From: Polynucleobacter necessarius | Lineage (GTDB): Bacteria; Pseudomonadota; Gammaproteobacteria; Burkholderiales; Burkholderiaceae | Direction of reading: 5' to 3' | Assembly: GCF_900096755.1 (NCBI RefSeq) | Contig: NZ_LT615227.1 | Location: forward strand, 235,018 to 299,017 | Length of the DNA: 64,000 bases | Shown: piece after piece, positions 8,390 through 18,360 of the stretch | Layout: the number at the start of each line of letters is the position of its first letter | Numbering within the stretch: position 1 is the first letter of the stretch | Position numbers and translations under genes: made by a program | Notes under the pieces: model-generated | The model's database searches: none | Seen by the model: the letters and a program-made list of their open reading frames with translations, nothing else | Told to the model about the DNA's origin: nothing

Positions 8390-9829
8390 TTAGTGTTCAG
8401 CAACGGCCATAGGAATAGGCGCGTTTACAAAAGTTTTGCCTTGCGCAGTTTTGAAGACGTTATACGCCATCAAGAACATGCCGCTCAGGTAGCATAAGCC
8501 ACCCATCAAACGAATGACATAGAAGGGGAAGGTTGCTTTAACAGACTCAACGAAACTGTAGGTCAAAGTACCATCTGGCTCAAATGCTCTCCACATCAAA
8601 CCTTGCATTACCCCAGCAATCCACATCGCAGCAATGTATAAAACCACGCCGATAGTAGCGATCCAAAAATGCAATTCAATCCACTTAGTGCTGTACATCT
8701 CTTTTTGGCCAACTAAACGTGGAATCAGGTAATAGAGTGAACCAATCGTAATCATGGCAACCCAACCCAAGGCACCTGAGTGCACGTGACCAATTGTCCA
8801 ATCTGTGTAGTGAGACAAGCTGTTCACGGTCTTGATGGACATCATTGAACCTTCAAAAGTTGACATGCCGTAGAAAGACAAAGCAACCACCAAGAATTTC
8901 AAGATCGGGTCACGACGCAGTTTGTACCAAGCACCCGACAAAGTCATGATGCCGTTGATCATGCCGCCCCATGAAGGCGCCAGCAAGATTAATGAGAACA
9001 CTGTTCCTAAAGACTGAGTCCAGTCAGGCAATGAGGTATGTTGCAGATGATGAGGGCCTGCCCACATGTACGTGAAGTTCAAGGCCCAAAAGTGGACGAT
9101 GGATAAACGATATGAGTAAATTGGACGCTCAGCTTGCTTCGGGATGAAGTAGTACATCATGCCCAGGAAGCTAGTAGTCAAGAAGAAGCCAACAGCATTA
9201 TGGCCATACCACCACTGAACCATCGCATCTTGTACGCCAGCATATGCAGAATAGGACTTCCACAATGAAGCTGGCATTTCCAAGTTGTTGAAAATATGCA
9301 GAATGGCAATTGTTAGAATGTATGCGCCAAAGAACCAATTAGAAACATAAACATGTTTCGTCTTGCGCTTCATGATGGTGCCAAAGAACACCACTGCATA
9401 CGCAACCCAAACCAGAGTAATTAAAATATCGATTGGCCACTCAAGCTCGGCATACTCTTTTGATGTAGAGATACCCAATGGCAAAGTCACAGCAGCTAAG
9501 ACGATAACCGCTTGCCAGCCCCAAAAGGTAAATGCCGCTAACTTGTCACAAAATAGACGCGCCTGACTAGTACGCTGAACGATGTAATAAGACGTTGCAA
9601 ACAACGCCGATCCACCGAAAGCAAAAATCACCGCATTGGTATGTAATGGACGCAAACGACCATAACTTAACCAAGGAATATTAAAAGTGATTTCAGGCCA
9701 GATTAACTGAGCTGCAAGGATAACCCCCACAAGCATGCCCACGATTCCCCAAAGTACAGTGACGATAGCAAACTGACTAACAACCTTGTAGTTGAAGGTA
9801 TCTTGATTGTTCCCCACGGTAAGTCCCAT
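8390..9829 (-). CDS. ccoN: cbb3 cytochrome c oxidase catalytic subunit CcoN
   Basis: This 479-residue subunit I of the high-affinity cbb3 terminal oxidase holds the low-spin haem b and the haem b3-CuB oxygen-reduction site. About twelve membrane helices are present. Conserved histidines appear in [42 protein letters not shown] and [13 protein letters not shown]. The ATG at 9829 is preferred over an upstream one at 9862 because AAGGAGAAACC directly precedes it. It is the first gene of ccoNOQPGH and has an FNR-controlled promoter 50-100 bases upstream. Confidence 0.96.
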   Translation of the reverse strand: MGLTVGNNQDTFNYKVVSQFAIVTVLWGIVGMLVGVILAAQLIWPEITFNIPWLSYGRLRPLHTNAVIFAFGGSALFATSYYIVQRTSQARLFCDKLAAFTFWGWQAVIVLAAVTLPLGISTSKEYAELEWPIDILITLVWVAYAVVFFGTIMKRKTKHVYVSNWFFGAYILTIAILHIFNNLEMPASLWKSYSAYAGVQDAMVQWWYGHNAVGFFLTTSFLGMMYYFIPKQAERPIYSYRLSIVHFWALNFTYMWAGPHHLQHTSLPDWTQSLGTVFSLILLAPSWGGMINGIMTLSGAWYKLRRDPILKFLVVALSFYGMSTFEGSMMSIKTVNSLSHYTDWTIGHVHSGALGWVAMITIGSLYYLIPRLVGQKEMYSTKWIELHFWIATIGVVLYIAAMWIAGVMQGLMWRAFEPDGTLTYSFVESVKATFPFYVIRLMGGLCYLSGMFLMAYNVFKTAQGKTFVNAPIPMAVAEH

Positions 9830-9882
9830 GGTTTCTCCTTTTTTGTGACCAAACAGCGACACAATCCAAATAGACTAGCTCG

Positions 9883-9924
9883 ATTATCAAATCAAGGTCG
9901 CCGGTGGGGTTTGATCTATATCAA
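9883..9924 (-). promoter_or_regulatory. FNR-activated promoter of ccoNOQP
   Basis: A perfect FNR box, TTGATCTATATCAA, lies at 9911-9924. Downstream on the minus strand is a -10 hexamer GATAAT at 9888-9883. Transcription would start near 9876, which puts the box centre at -41.5, the class II activator position. No good -35 is needed in this arrangement. The predicted leader is about 47 bases to the ccoN ATG. Confidence 0.85.
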
Positions 9925-10022
9925 AAAGGATTGGGCAAATTCATGCCCGATATCTAAGAAAAACCCTTAGAATTTTAAAGCCTTTATTTGTATGGCTAAT
10001 TTTGAGAGTGTTTACTAACATT

Positions 10023-10175
10023 TTATGGTTTTGGGGCATCATCATCCATCAGAATCGCCTCTCCCGGACCATCTAAATCATCAAACTGTCCACTTTTAAT
10101 GGACCAATTCAAGACCCAGACCAAAAGACCAATTAAAAGCAGGGAAATGGGGATGAGAAGAAAGAGGCTTTCCAT
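10023..10175 (-). CDS. ccoS: cbb3 oxidase maturation protein CcoS
   Basis: A 50-residue protein starting MESLFLLIPISLLLIGLLVW, a single membrane helix. It continues with the CcoS hallmark of a short conserved N-W-S-I-K-S-G-Q-F-D-D-L-D-GP stretch and an acidic tail ILMDDDAPKP. CcoS is needed for insertion of haem and copper cofactors into CcoN in species where it has been tested. It lies nine bases after ccoI on the same strand and before the ccoN promoter. Confidence 0.92.
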   Translation of the reverse strand: MESLFLLIPISLLLIGLLVWVLNWSIKSGQFDDLDGPGEAILMDDDAPKP

Positions 10176-10184
10176 CCCTATAGT

Positions 10185-12629
10185 CTAAGCTTTTCGCAAA
10201 CGCCAAGCGTTTAAAGTGACCGCCAACGACGAAATGGACATCCCAATGCCGGCAACCCAAGGATTAACCCAACCCATCATTGCGGCAGGAATTGCCAATA
10301 AGTTATAGATCAAGGCCCACAATAAATTCTCTTTAATAATTGCCTGGGTTTTATCTGCCAATATCAATGTTTTTGCCAAAGGCTCTAATGAGGCAGCAGT
10401 GAGAATGGCATCGGCTCCAGCTGCAGCTAATGGCGCACCCGCTCCAACAGCAATCGAGATATCTGCTCGTGCCAGCAAAGGGGCGTCGTTAACGCCATCA
10501 CCAATAGCCCAAATAAAGCGCCCTTCTTCTTGTAGTCGCTCAATGTAGTCGTACTTATCTTCAGGAGTGCAGCCGCCTTGGTAGTGCTCGATACCAACAT
10601 GATGAGCCCACCATGCAACCGTCTCACGATCGTCTCCTGAAACCAAATGCACAGCAATGTTTCTAGACTTCACTACTCTTAAGAATTGCTCTAGTCCCAC
10701 CCTTGGTGTATCCAAGAAAACAAAGCTAGCGATTAACCCTTGTTCATCAGCTAAATGCACCTGACCATATTGCCCCTGTTGAGCGCCCTGATCTACACCC
10801 AACCATAATGCGCTTCCCAGTCGATAGGGCCCGGAACTTAGACCTCTACCCAAAAGATTAATAACGGGTTCGCTTAACAAAGGTAGCGTGAGTGCTTCAC
10901 TTTCTGCAGTATGCAGTAATGAAAGCGCTAAAGGATGCCTCTGCCCTGACTCTAGGGCAGCAGCCAGAGCCAATGCATCCTCACGCTGATAGCCTTGACG
11001 TAGATTAATAATATCTTGTAGCTCTGGCTGACCCATTGTTAAGGTGCCGGTCTTATCGAGCACTAGGTCTGTTGCTTTCACTAAACCTTCCATCACATGG
11101 CCACGCACGATCAGTAAACCTAATTTAGTTACAGCGCCTTGAGCTGCTGCCATGGCAGTAGGTACAGCTAGCGATAAGGCACAAGGACAGCTAGCAACAA
11201 GAACTGAAACTAAAACTATCCATGCGCGATCGGGGTCAAAGTAAAGCCAAATCGCTGATGAAGCAAATGCACCAAATAATAAAAACGCAACGAAATAGGC
11301 GGCCCACTTTTCAGCAAGACTGACCATTACCGGCTTTGCAAGTAGCGCCTGGTCCAATAGTGCTGCGATTCCTGCAATACGAGTGGATTGCCCCACGGCG
11401 TCAATACGCATAAACAATGGGTTAAGAATATTGTGCGTTCCTGCATATACGCGATCGCCAATTTTTTTCTCGACCGGCTTTGATTCACCGGTTAGTAATG
11501 ACTCGTCTAAGGCACTTGCATTTTCAATTAAGACACCATCGGCAGGAACCACTTCGCCAGGGGATACTCGCAACACTTCGCCAGGGTTGCAATTGACTAC
11601 CGGCACAACTTCAATATCTTGTGATGCAGGGTGATTGAATGCGCGTTCACAGGTAGCAGGCAATTGTTTTGCTAACGCCTCTGCACCGCCTTGGGCATCC
11701 TGTCTTGCCAATAACTCGACATATCTTGCAGCCAAAATAAATGTCACAAACATCGTGATCGAGTCAAAATAACTTTGGCTTGATCCATTAATTAAATTAA
11801 TTGTGCCGGCAATAAAAGCCAATGCGAGTGCCAGCGCAATAGGAACATCCATACCGAGCATATGCGTTTGCTTAACTGACTGGATACTGCGCCAAGCCGC
11901 CTGAAATATTGGCCCAGCTGAATACACCAGAACCGGCACCGTTAATATCCAGCTAGTCCAACCTAAGAGCACTTGAAACTCGGGGGTAATATCAGCGTCA
12001 ACATAAGTTGGCCATGCATACATCATGACCTGCATCATTCCAAGCATAGCTACGCCAAGGCGCGAGAGAAGCTGGCGCCTCTCTTTTTTAGCTCTATCCA
12101 AAGATTGAGATGGCTCGAATGGCCAAGCCTCGTATCCAATGCGCTCAATTTCAAATAGCAATCGGGCCAAACTGGTTTTATCTGGAGAAAAACGCACAAT
12201 GACTTTTTGAGTCACATAATTAATTTGCACATCCTTTACTCCTGCGATGCGGCGTAAGTGTTGCTCACACAACCAAACACAAGCAGCGCAACGAATTTTT
12301 TCCAAGCGCAGGGTAGTTTCGAGATCACCCTCTTCTCCAGCTGATCGCGTAAATCGTCCCCGCAATGAAGGGTCATCATAAGGCTTCAGTTTTTCTGGGA
12401 TTTCATTGAGAGCAAGGTAAGCGGCAGGCTTATCACTGGATTGAACGCGCCGCGCATAGAAAACCTCTAAGCCTTCGCCATGAATGGTCTGCGCAATCGC
12501 CATACATCCAGGACAGCAAAATGATCTGGGCTCACCACCCAATTCTGCCTCGATTAAATCACCAGGAAGAATCTGGCTTGAACAGTGATAGCAAACTAGA
12601 GAATTCTTTTTGTTCATCAGATCACTCAC
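10185..12629 (-). CDS. ccoI: Copper-transporting P1B-type ATPase for cbb3 oxidase assembly
   Basis: This 814-residue CcoI/FixI-type ATPase exports copper for the CuB site of the oxidase. In order it has an N-terminal cysteine-rich metal-binding region (CYHC near residue 14, FCCPGCM near 38), an HMA-like domain with CAACVWLC, membrane helices, the TGES phosphatase loop, the membrane CPC motif (SCPCAL), the phosphorylation site DKTGTLTMG and GDGVNDAPLL. The GTG start overlaps the stop of the upstream MFS gene. ATG at 12617 is an alternative. The gene is intact although its upstream neighbour is broken. Confidence 0.93.
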   Translation of the reverse strand: MSDLMNKKNSLVCYHCSSQILPGDLIEAELGGEPRSFCCPGCMAIAQTIHGEGLEVFYARRVQSSDKPAAYLALNEIPEKLKPYDDPSLRGRFTRSAGEEGDLETTLRLEKIRCAACVWLCEQHLRRIAGVKDVQINYVTQKVIVRFSPDKTSLARLLFEIERIGYEAWPFEPSQSLDRAKKERRQLLSRLGVAMLGMMQVMMYAWPTYVDADITPEFQVLLGWTSWILTVPVLVYSAGPIFQAAWRSIQSVKQTHMLGMDVPIALALALAFIAGTINLINGSSQSYFDSITMFVTFILAARYVELLARQDAQGGAEALAKQLPATCERAFNHPASQDIEVVPVVNCNPGEVLRVSPGEVVPADGVLIENASALDESLLTGESKPVEKKIGDRVYAGTHNILNPLFMRIDAVGQSTRIAGIAALLDQALLAKPVMVSLAEKWAAYFVAFLLFGAFASSAIWLYFDPDRAWIVLVSVLVASCPCALSLAVPTAMAAAQGAVTKLGLLIVRGHVMEGLVKATDLVLDKTGTLTMGQPELQDIINLRQGYQREDALALAAALESGQRHPLALSLLHTAESEALTLPLLSEPVINLLGRGLSSGPYRLGSALWLGVDQGAQQGQYGQVHLADEQGLIASFVFLDTPRVGLEQFLRVVKSRNIAVHLVSGDDRETVAWWAHHVGIEHYQGGCTPEDKYDYIERLQEEGRFIWAIGDGVNDAPLLARADISIAVGAGAPLAAAGADAILTAASLEPLAKTLILADKTQAIIKENLLWALIYNLLAIPAAMMGWVNPWVAGIGMSISSLAVTLNAWRLRKA

Positions 12630-13863
12630 GCACGCGCTGCACTACCCCAACCTCTGCGGCGCTCATAAATCACAAAAAGAACGCCCCAAATGACAACAGC
12701 AACGTATGCCCATATCCAAGCGGCTTGAGAGGTGCGTGAACCAGAAATATCTAAGACGAAACCAAAAATGGCTGGGCCTAATAAGCCGCCGCCAAAACCC
12801 ATTAGTGAATGCAGGCCCATAGCAGCACCTTTAATATTTTCTTGTGCGCTTATCACCAAACCTGCAGTAAGGGTTGATGAATCCGCCATAATGAAAATGG
12901 CATGGCCAATGGTCAAAGCCACAATCAACCACCACGATTGACCTGTTGAGCAAGCAAATGCAACCCCTGATACAGCGCTCGTCAGCATCACAATACATAC
13001 CCACTTTTGACGACCAACTCTTAAGGCAACCTCATTGCCCAATATTGATGCAGGCACTCCAAAGAAATTAATAACGCCTGCCAAGGTTGCTGCTGCCAAT
13101 ATAAAAGACTCTCCAGAAGCAATGGCGCAGAAAGCAAAGAAAGCCACAATCCAGCTTCGAGAGGCAAAGAGCTCCAAAGTGTGGGCGGTATATCCAAAAA
13201 TAAATCCTGCCGCATTTTTATCCTGCAATACCAATTTCCATTTATCTACTGGAAAAATGTCGTGCAAGCGAATATTGATTGGCCCTTTCCACTTCTCATG
13301 CTGCAGCACTGGAATAAATAGCAGCACAATTAAAAATGCGATAAATGGTCCTAAGGCAATTAGGCCAAAGACATATTGCCAACCGAGCGCACTCAGAATC
13401 CAGCCCGAACATAAGTAAGAGAATCCTGTACCAATTCCGAAGAAGGCGGTGTAGAAAGCAATATGACGCGTTAGCTCGCCCGACTGAATACGATCAGACA
13501 AAATTTTGAGGCCTGGCATATAAGTACCAGCCAAACCTGCGCCATTAATTGCCATAAAAAACATGGCGGTCCAAAAGTTATTGGCGAGTAAACCCCCATA
13601 GCCAAAAGACCGAAAGTAGCCGATAAGCCTCCAATTAAATAAACTTTGCGTGCATCAACCCTATCTGTGAGCGCGGTGGCCAAAGGAACTGCCAACATAT
13701 AACCAAAGAAAAAGGCGCTGGCAATGAGTCCAGACTGTAAATTGCTTAAATACCACTCTTCCTGCAAGGTAGTGAGCACTACTGCGTAGCAAGCAAAGCC
13801 CAATAAAGCACAAGTTTGTGCCATGAGCATAAGAGGGATGTAACCAGCCGATCGAAAGCGCAT
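12626..13863 (-). pseudogene. Major facilitator superfamily transporter, frameshifted
   Basis: Two fragments together make a normal 12-helix MFS permease of about 412 residues. The N-terminal part has the loop 2-3 signature region PLATALTDRVDARKVYL. The second part begins near LLANNFWTAMFFMAINGAGL. The junction is at about 13602: one G is missing in the coding strand (GG where GGG would read LLGYGGLLANNFW). The substrate cannot be told. Its last bases overlap the ccoI start, so the lesion might affect expression of ccoI if that depends on read-through transcription. Confidence 0.82.
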
Positions 13864-13949
13864 AAAGTGTCAGTAAAAACGTGAACTCATTCTACTCGCC
13901 CTAATGCCCAAAGACCCGCTACACTTATAAAAAACTAGACGGAGACAAC

Positions 13950-14936
13950 ATGAAAAACAAACTATTCGCAGGACACCTCATTAAGGCCGTTGGAGGTCTA
14001 TTTATTGGTCTAAGCTGCACCCTTGCCATTGCTGACTCCTACCCTTCAAAGCCTATTAAAGCGATTGTGCCGTTTGCACCAGGCAGCGCAACCGACCAGA
14101 TTGGTCGAGCCTTTGCTGCAAAAATGGCCGAGTCCTTGGGTCAACCTGTAGTGATTGAGAATCGACCCGGAGCCAATGGAATGATTGGCGCAGATTTAGT
14201 TGCAAAATCACCTGCAGATGGTTACACATTACTTTTCGGCACAAACAGTACCAATGCGGCTCTGAAAAGCTTGGTGAAAAATCTTCCCTACAACCAAGAT
14301 ACCGCTTTTACGCCAATTGGTTATTTTGGATCTGCACCCCTCATCGTTGCAATTAACAATGAAGTTCCAGCCAAATCACTCAATGGATTTGTTTCGCTTG
14401 CAAAAGCAGATCCTGGAAAAATGACGTTTGCTTATGCAAGTACTTCGCAGCGTGTTTCTTCAGAAATGCTTGCCAATGTTTCCGGCATCAAAATGACTGG
14501 GGTTTCTTATAAGAGCGGCCCTAATGCTGCGATGACTGATTTAATTGGCGGTCAAGTAAATATGTTTACTGCCGACTTTGCTGTGACTTTGCCACAAGTA
14601 CAAGCAGGAAAAATTCGAGGTCTCGCAGTAACTTCCCTCAAGCGCTCACCAGCCATTCCTGAGCTGCCTACCGTCAACGAAGCCTTAGGTATTAAGGGCT
14701 ACGAACTGATTGCATTCTTTGCGGCATTTGGACCAGCCGGCATGCCAAAAGATGCCGTAACCAAACTCAATAAAGCCATCAACGATGCTGCTAAATCAAA
14801 AGACTTGGTTGAGCGCTTTTCTGCGATGGGCTTTGAAACCCAACCTGGCACGCCCGAAGCTCTCGGTCAAAAAATTAAGCTAGAAACCACCAAGTGGGCA
14901 AAAGCCATTCAAGATGCTGGGATGCGGCCAGAATAA
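13950..14936 (+). CDS. Bug/TctC-family periplasmic solute receptor
   Basis: This 328-residue protein has an N-terminal signal peptide (cleavage probably after the alanine of CTLAIADSY). It continues with the Bug fold: YPSKPIKAIVPFAPGSATDQIGR, then ENRPGANGMIGADLVAKSPADGYTLLFG and LIGGQVNMFTAD. Bug proteins bind carboxylated compounds and serve tripartite tricarboxylate transporters, or act as orphan sensors. No TctA/TctB membrane genes are nearby, so it depends on permeases elsewhere or is an orphan. It is one of two intact Bug genes in the window; two more are broken. Confidence 0.9.
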   Translation: MKNKLFAGHLIKAVGGLFIGLSCTLAIADSYPSKPIKAIVPFAPGSATDQIGRAFAAKMAESLGQPVVIENRPGANGMIGADLVAKSPADGYTLLFGTNSTNAALKSLVKNLPYNQDTAFTPIGYFGSAPLIVAINNEVPAKSLNGFVSLAKADPGKMTFAYASTSQRVSSEMLANVSGIKMTGVSYKSGPNAAMTDLIGGQVNMFTADFAVTLPQVQAGKIRGLAVTSLKRSPAIPELPTVNEALGIKGYELIAFFAAFGPAGMPKDAVTKLNKAINDAAKSKDLVERFSAMGFETQPGTPEALGQKIKLETTKWAKAIQDAGMRPE

Positions 14937-14950
14937 ATTTCTAGCGCGAA

Positions 14951-15277
14951 TTATTTTCGATCGATATTAATTTCCATTGCTAAGAGCCAGTAAGAAAGGC
15001 TCTTGCCATGGGAATCCAGATTCAAAGAGAGATTGACTCCGCCATCGAGTACATCATCAATCACAAAGTTAAAAGCCATTAAATTAGGGAGCTCATAACG
15101 CCTTACTGCGCTTGGATTTCGAAATCCAAAATGGGCTTTAACTTTTTCCTCAGTCAACTCTTTTTGCAATAAGGAAAAATCTTCAGGGTGATATGCAATC
15201 ACGCTGATATTAGATCGATTACCTTCATCGCCTGTTCTAGCATGCGCAAGTTTGTACAAAGGTATGGGTTTATTCAT
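14951..15277 (-). CDS. AtuA-associated small domain protein (ferredoxin-like fold)
   Basis: A 108-residue protein matching the small domain that accompanies AtuA/DUF1446 proteins, either fused or as a separate gene. Conserved features are the opening LAHARTGDEGNRSNISVIAY, the central FGFRNPSAVRRYELPNLMAFNFVIDDVLDGG and the final SLNLDSHGKSLSYWLLAMEI. It lies seven bases downstream of the AtuA-like pseudogene in the same operon. It is itself open and full length, but probably useless alone because its partner is frameshifted. Confidence 0.78.
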   Translation of the reverse strand: MNKPIPLYKLAHARTGDEGNRSNISVIAYHPEDFSLLQKELTEEKVKAHFGFRNPSAVRRYELPNLMAFNFVIDDVLDGGVNLSLNLDSHGKSLSYWLLAMEINIDRK

Positions 15278-15283
15278 GACTTC

Positions 15284-16641
15284 TCAACCCTCAAAGAACT
15301 CATAAGAAGCCTGCACCAACTCTCGAGGGATAAAGCAAACCAAAGTATTGAGACGAGGCTTCAAACTGGTTCGGACCCCGCCGCCGCCAGCAGGTCCACA
15401 GGTATAAAGCGCTGTAATTTCCCTGCATACCCTAAGCGCCTGATTGCGGTCGCCATGCGCTGCTGCAACCCGCAATCGAATGTCTTCAAAACCTTCCTTG
15501 GATTTAAATTGTGGGCCCTCTCCGATATCGCTAGAGAAAATACTGGATGAGCCAATAAAATCAATTCTTAAATCCAAACTACTTAAACGCTCTCGAAGAA
15601 TATTGGCGGCTAACTGGGCGCGCTCATAAGCATTAAACCCTGCATAAGAAATTTCTGCTTCTGCTAGCCAGCCTCCATCAATGCAGACATTCGCTTTCAA
15701 AGTATCAGGCCGCGGATGACCTTGAACACCGGTTAAAAGAACCCTATCCCCACCCAGCTCAGTAATCTGCGCTTGAGTAATGTCAGCAATAACATCTGGC
15801 GTTAAATAATGTGCAGGATCGTGCAATTCATACAAGAGTTGCTCAGTTACAGTCATGCGATTCACTAAGCCCCCGGTAGATGGTGGCTTAGTTACGCAAA
15901 TATTTCCTTGTGCATCAAACTCCACAATCGGAAAGCCTACATGAGCCAAGCCGGGAACATCTTTCATGCCAGGATCCGCAAAATATCCGCCGGTGACCTG
16001 AGCACCGCATTCCAAAAGGTGTCCTGCCATAGTGGCAGCACCTACGAAATCCCAGTCGTTCCAATCTTTTTTAAAGTGTGCCATCAATGGTCCAACTGTT
16101 AGCGCAGGGTCAGCCACCCTGCCTGTCACAACCACTTGCGCCCCTGCAATTAACGCATTTGCAATCTCTTGTGCGCCTAGGTAAATCTTTGCACTTACCA
16201 GAGTACTTTTAGCCAAGATCTTTTGATCTTCTGGAGAAAGCAAAGCTTCAAGATTTGAGCGAAAAGCTTCCGCCGAAACATCATCACACTTCACTATCGC
16301 AATTCGAATATTCGGAAAGCCTTTTTGCTTGGCTATAGATGCAATCAGTTTTGCAGCACCCTCAGGATTAGCGGCGCCAAAATTACCGACAATAGGAATG
16401 CCGCCATTGAGGCAGTCCGCTAAACGGGCTCTAACATCTCTGATAAGAGGGGCTCATAGCCAAGCTGAGCGTTCTGATGGCGTTCTAACTGAGCAAGGGC
16501 TAACGTTCTTTCAGCTAGGCTTTCGAAAATAAGACAGCTCGGGCCGCCTTGCCTCAACAATTCATCGACTAAAGGCTTGGCAACATCGGTACGGTCACCT
16601 GAAAACCCAGCGGCACAAGCAACACGATAGATATCAGTCAC
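15284..16641 (-). pseudogene. AtuA-like (DUF1446, acyclic terpene utilisation) protein, frameshifted
   Basis: Read through one lesion, this is an AtuA/DUF1446 protein of about 452 residues. It begins YRVACAAGFSGDRTDVAKPL and continues with GGIPIVGNFGAANPEGAAKL, QVVVTGRVADPALTVGPLMAH, GAATMAGHLLECGAQVTGGY and the C-terminal YTCGPAGGGGVRTS. AtuA is needed for acyclic terpene breakdown in Pseudomonas, and the wider family is tied to carboxylic acid catabolism. One base is missing near 16432 (TTAGAGCC where TTAAGAGCC would read SEMLRARLADCL). It belongs to a decaying operon with the 2OG oxygenase, a Bug receptor and the AtuA small domain. Confidence 0.82.
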
Positions 16642-16654
16642 GTTTTATAAAGCT

Positions 16655-17411
16655 TTATTGTTGGCTGTGTTGTGGTGAATCTTGAAATCCACTAGACCTA
16701 TAGGTGAGCACTAGAGTATCGCGATACCCATAATTACCTAGAGGCTGGATAGGCGTTGACTCATGAATCATGCGCTCATCATTCATGATTAACACCGACC
16801 AAGGCTGAGAGAGAGTGAAGCGCAATCTTGCGGAACCACCTGCGTCAAATATTCTGGTTTCTCCACCCTTGATGCCAGAACGATCAAGTAGAAAAACAGC
16901 AACGAAGTCGACCCCATCTCGATGGGCACCCTCTGGTGTTGGTCGACCAATGCCATCGGTTGTATCAATCCGAAATTGATGTGCCTCAACAAACCATGTG
17001 GTAACTGGTTTTAAGCCATTAAATAGATTGGCTAATCCCCGCAATACAGATTGCCATGCCGGATCTTTCAACAGATCGGCCTGAACCCGGTTCAAACCAG
17101 CGTTCAATGCCACCATGCAGTGCGTTGTAATTTAATGACTGCCAGTGCGCACGATGCGGCACTAAATGAAGATGATCGCCTTTGATTTCATAACTGGCAT
17201 GCCGACGAAAACGGTAGCGACCACCATCTTTCAAATAAGGATCACGAGGCAAGCCCTCCCAAAACTGCGTTAGACCTTGTAGCGCAGGAAGCGAAGTCTT
17301 GCTGATTTCTGCCACGGTCTCAGCAGATGCCACAACATAGCCATTGCTACGCAAAGAATTTGCAAGCTCTTTAGCCGATGTTAGTGGTGGCGCTAGTGTG
17401 GCGTTAGTCAT
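16655..17411 (-). pseudogene. 2OG-Fe(II) dioxygenase family protein, frameshifted
   Basis: The two parts rebuild a protein of about 250 residues of the small 2OG-Fe dioxygenase family that includes amino-acid hydroxylases. The N-terminal part has GRYRFRRHASYEI. The C-terminal part has the iron ligands in GAHRDGVDFVAVFLL (HxD) and MIHES (distal H), followed by an arginine-bearing strand (GYRDTLVLTYRSSG) suited to oxoglutarate. The lesion is one extra C in the C3 run at 17086-17088: without it the frame reads WFEPVQADLLKDPAWQ. The substrate is unknown. Confidence 0.82.
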
Positions 17412-17426
17412 GAACTTATTTTAGAG

Positions 17427-18340
17427 CTAATCGAGCTGAGCCCCTGATGCCTTCACAATTTTTGCCCACTTAGCTAATTCCTCCTTTAGCAGAAGACCTA
17501 ACTTAGCAGGCGGCACTGGATTTAAGTCCAATCCCTGGGCAGTGAGCTTCTCGCGAACATCTGCCCTGGTCATGACTTTATCCATTGCCTGCTGATTTTT
17601 CTTCACTTCACAACATCTACATTTACGCCCATTGGGGCAAATGTAGCAACCCAAACCTCTCCTACGCAATCGGGATAAGTTTCAGCAATCGTCGGAATTT
17701 CAGGGGCGGCACTAGAGCGCTTAGCTGAGCTAATGGCACTTGCCCACCTAAAACATCGTTAATTGCAGGGGCTACTCCTTTGTAAGGAATGTGCTGCATC
17801 TCAATGCCGGCACTCGTATTGAGCATGGCACCCAATAAGTGACTAATTGTCCCATTACCTGCAGAAGCGTAGGACAACTCCCCTGGCTTCTTTTTAGCCG
17901 CGGCGACAACATCTGCCAAAGTTTTATAAGGTGATCCTGGTGGTGAAACCAATACGTATGGTGTAGCGCCAATGTAATACAACGGCACAAAATCATTGAC
18001 TGGATCAAAACCAGGGTTCTTATACAAAGAAGGGTTGATTGCTTGAGCGCTATTGATTGTGAGAAGTAAGGTGTAACCGTCCTTAGGCGCGCGAGCTACG
18101 CTTTGAGTGCCGATATTGCCACCGGCACCAGGTCGATTCTCAACCACAATAGAAGTGCCAAGCGCCTCCCCATAAGCTGGAGCGATCAGGCGCGCAACAA
18201 TATCGTTTGTGCCGCCCGCAGCCTGCGGAACCACAAGAGAGATGGGTTTATTTGGATAAGGCTGTGGTGCCCAAACAGCAACCGAAAAGAGCCCTCCCAA
18301 AACTGACGCCAAAACTATATTTACTTTTTGTTTTATTCAT
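17427..18340 (-). pseudogene. Bug/TctC receptor with three independent lesions
   Basis: The reconstructed gene starts at the ATG at 18340 (GGAGACAAAA before it) and encodes a signal peptide, then YPNKPISLVVPQAAGGTNDI and ENRPGAGGNIGTQSVARAPK. Lesion 1: one extra A in the coding A5 run (T5 at 18325-18329) inside the signal peptide. Lesion 2: about 60 bases are lost near 17720, so the codons for QLSA run directly into those for AKRSSAAPEIPTIAE, probably by recombination between two AGCGCT-containing sites. Lesion 3: tandem duplication of GTGAA (TTCACTTCAC at 17602-17611). The gene is certainly dead. Confidence 0.9.
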
Positions 18341-18360
18341 TTTTGTCTCCTAACTTCAAA

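Noticed and set aside
8390..9862. ccoN start at ATG 9862
   Set aside because: It would place the ribosome-binding AAGGAG inside the gene and leave only about 14 bases from the predicted transcription start; ATG 9829 has a perfect site before it.
15188..15629. Plus-strand open frames opposite the AtuA-like gene
   Set aside because: They have no recognisable protein sequence or ribosome-binding site and mirror the coding minus strand.
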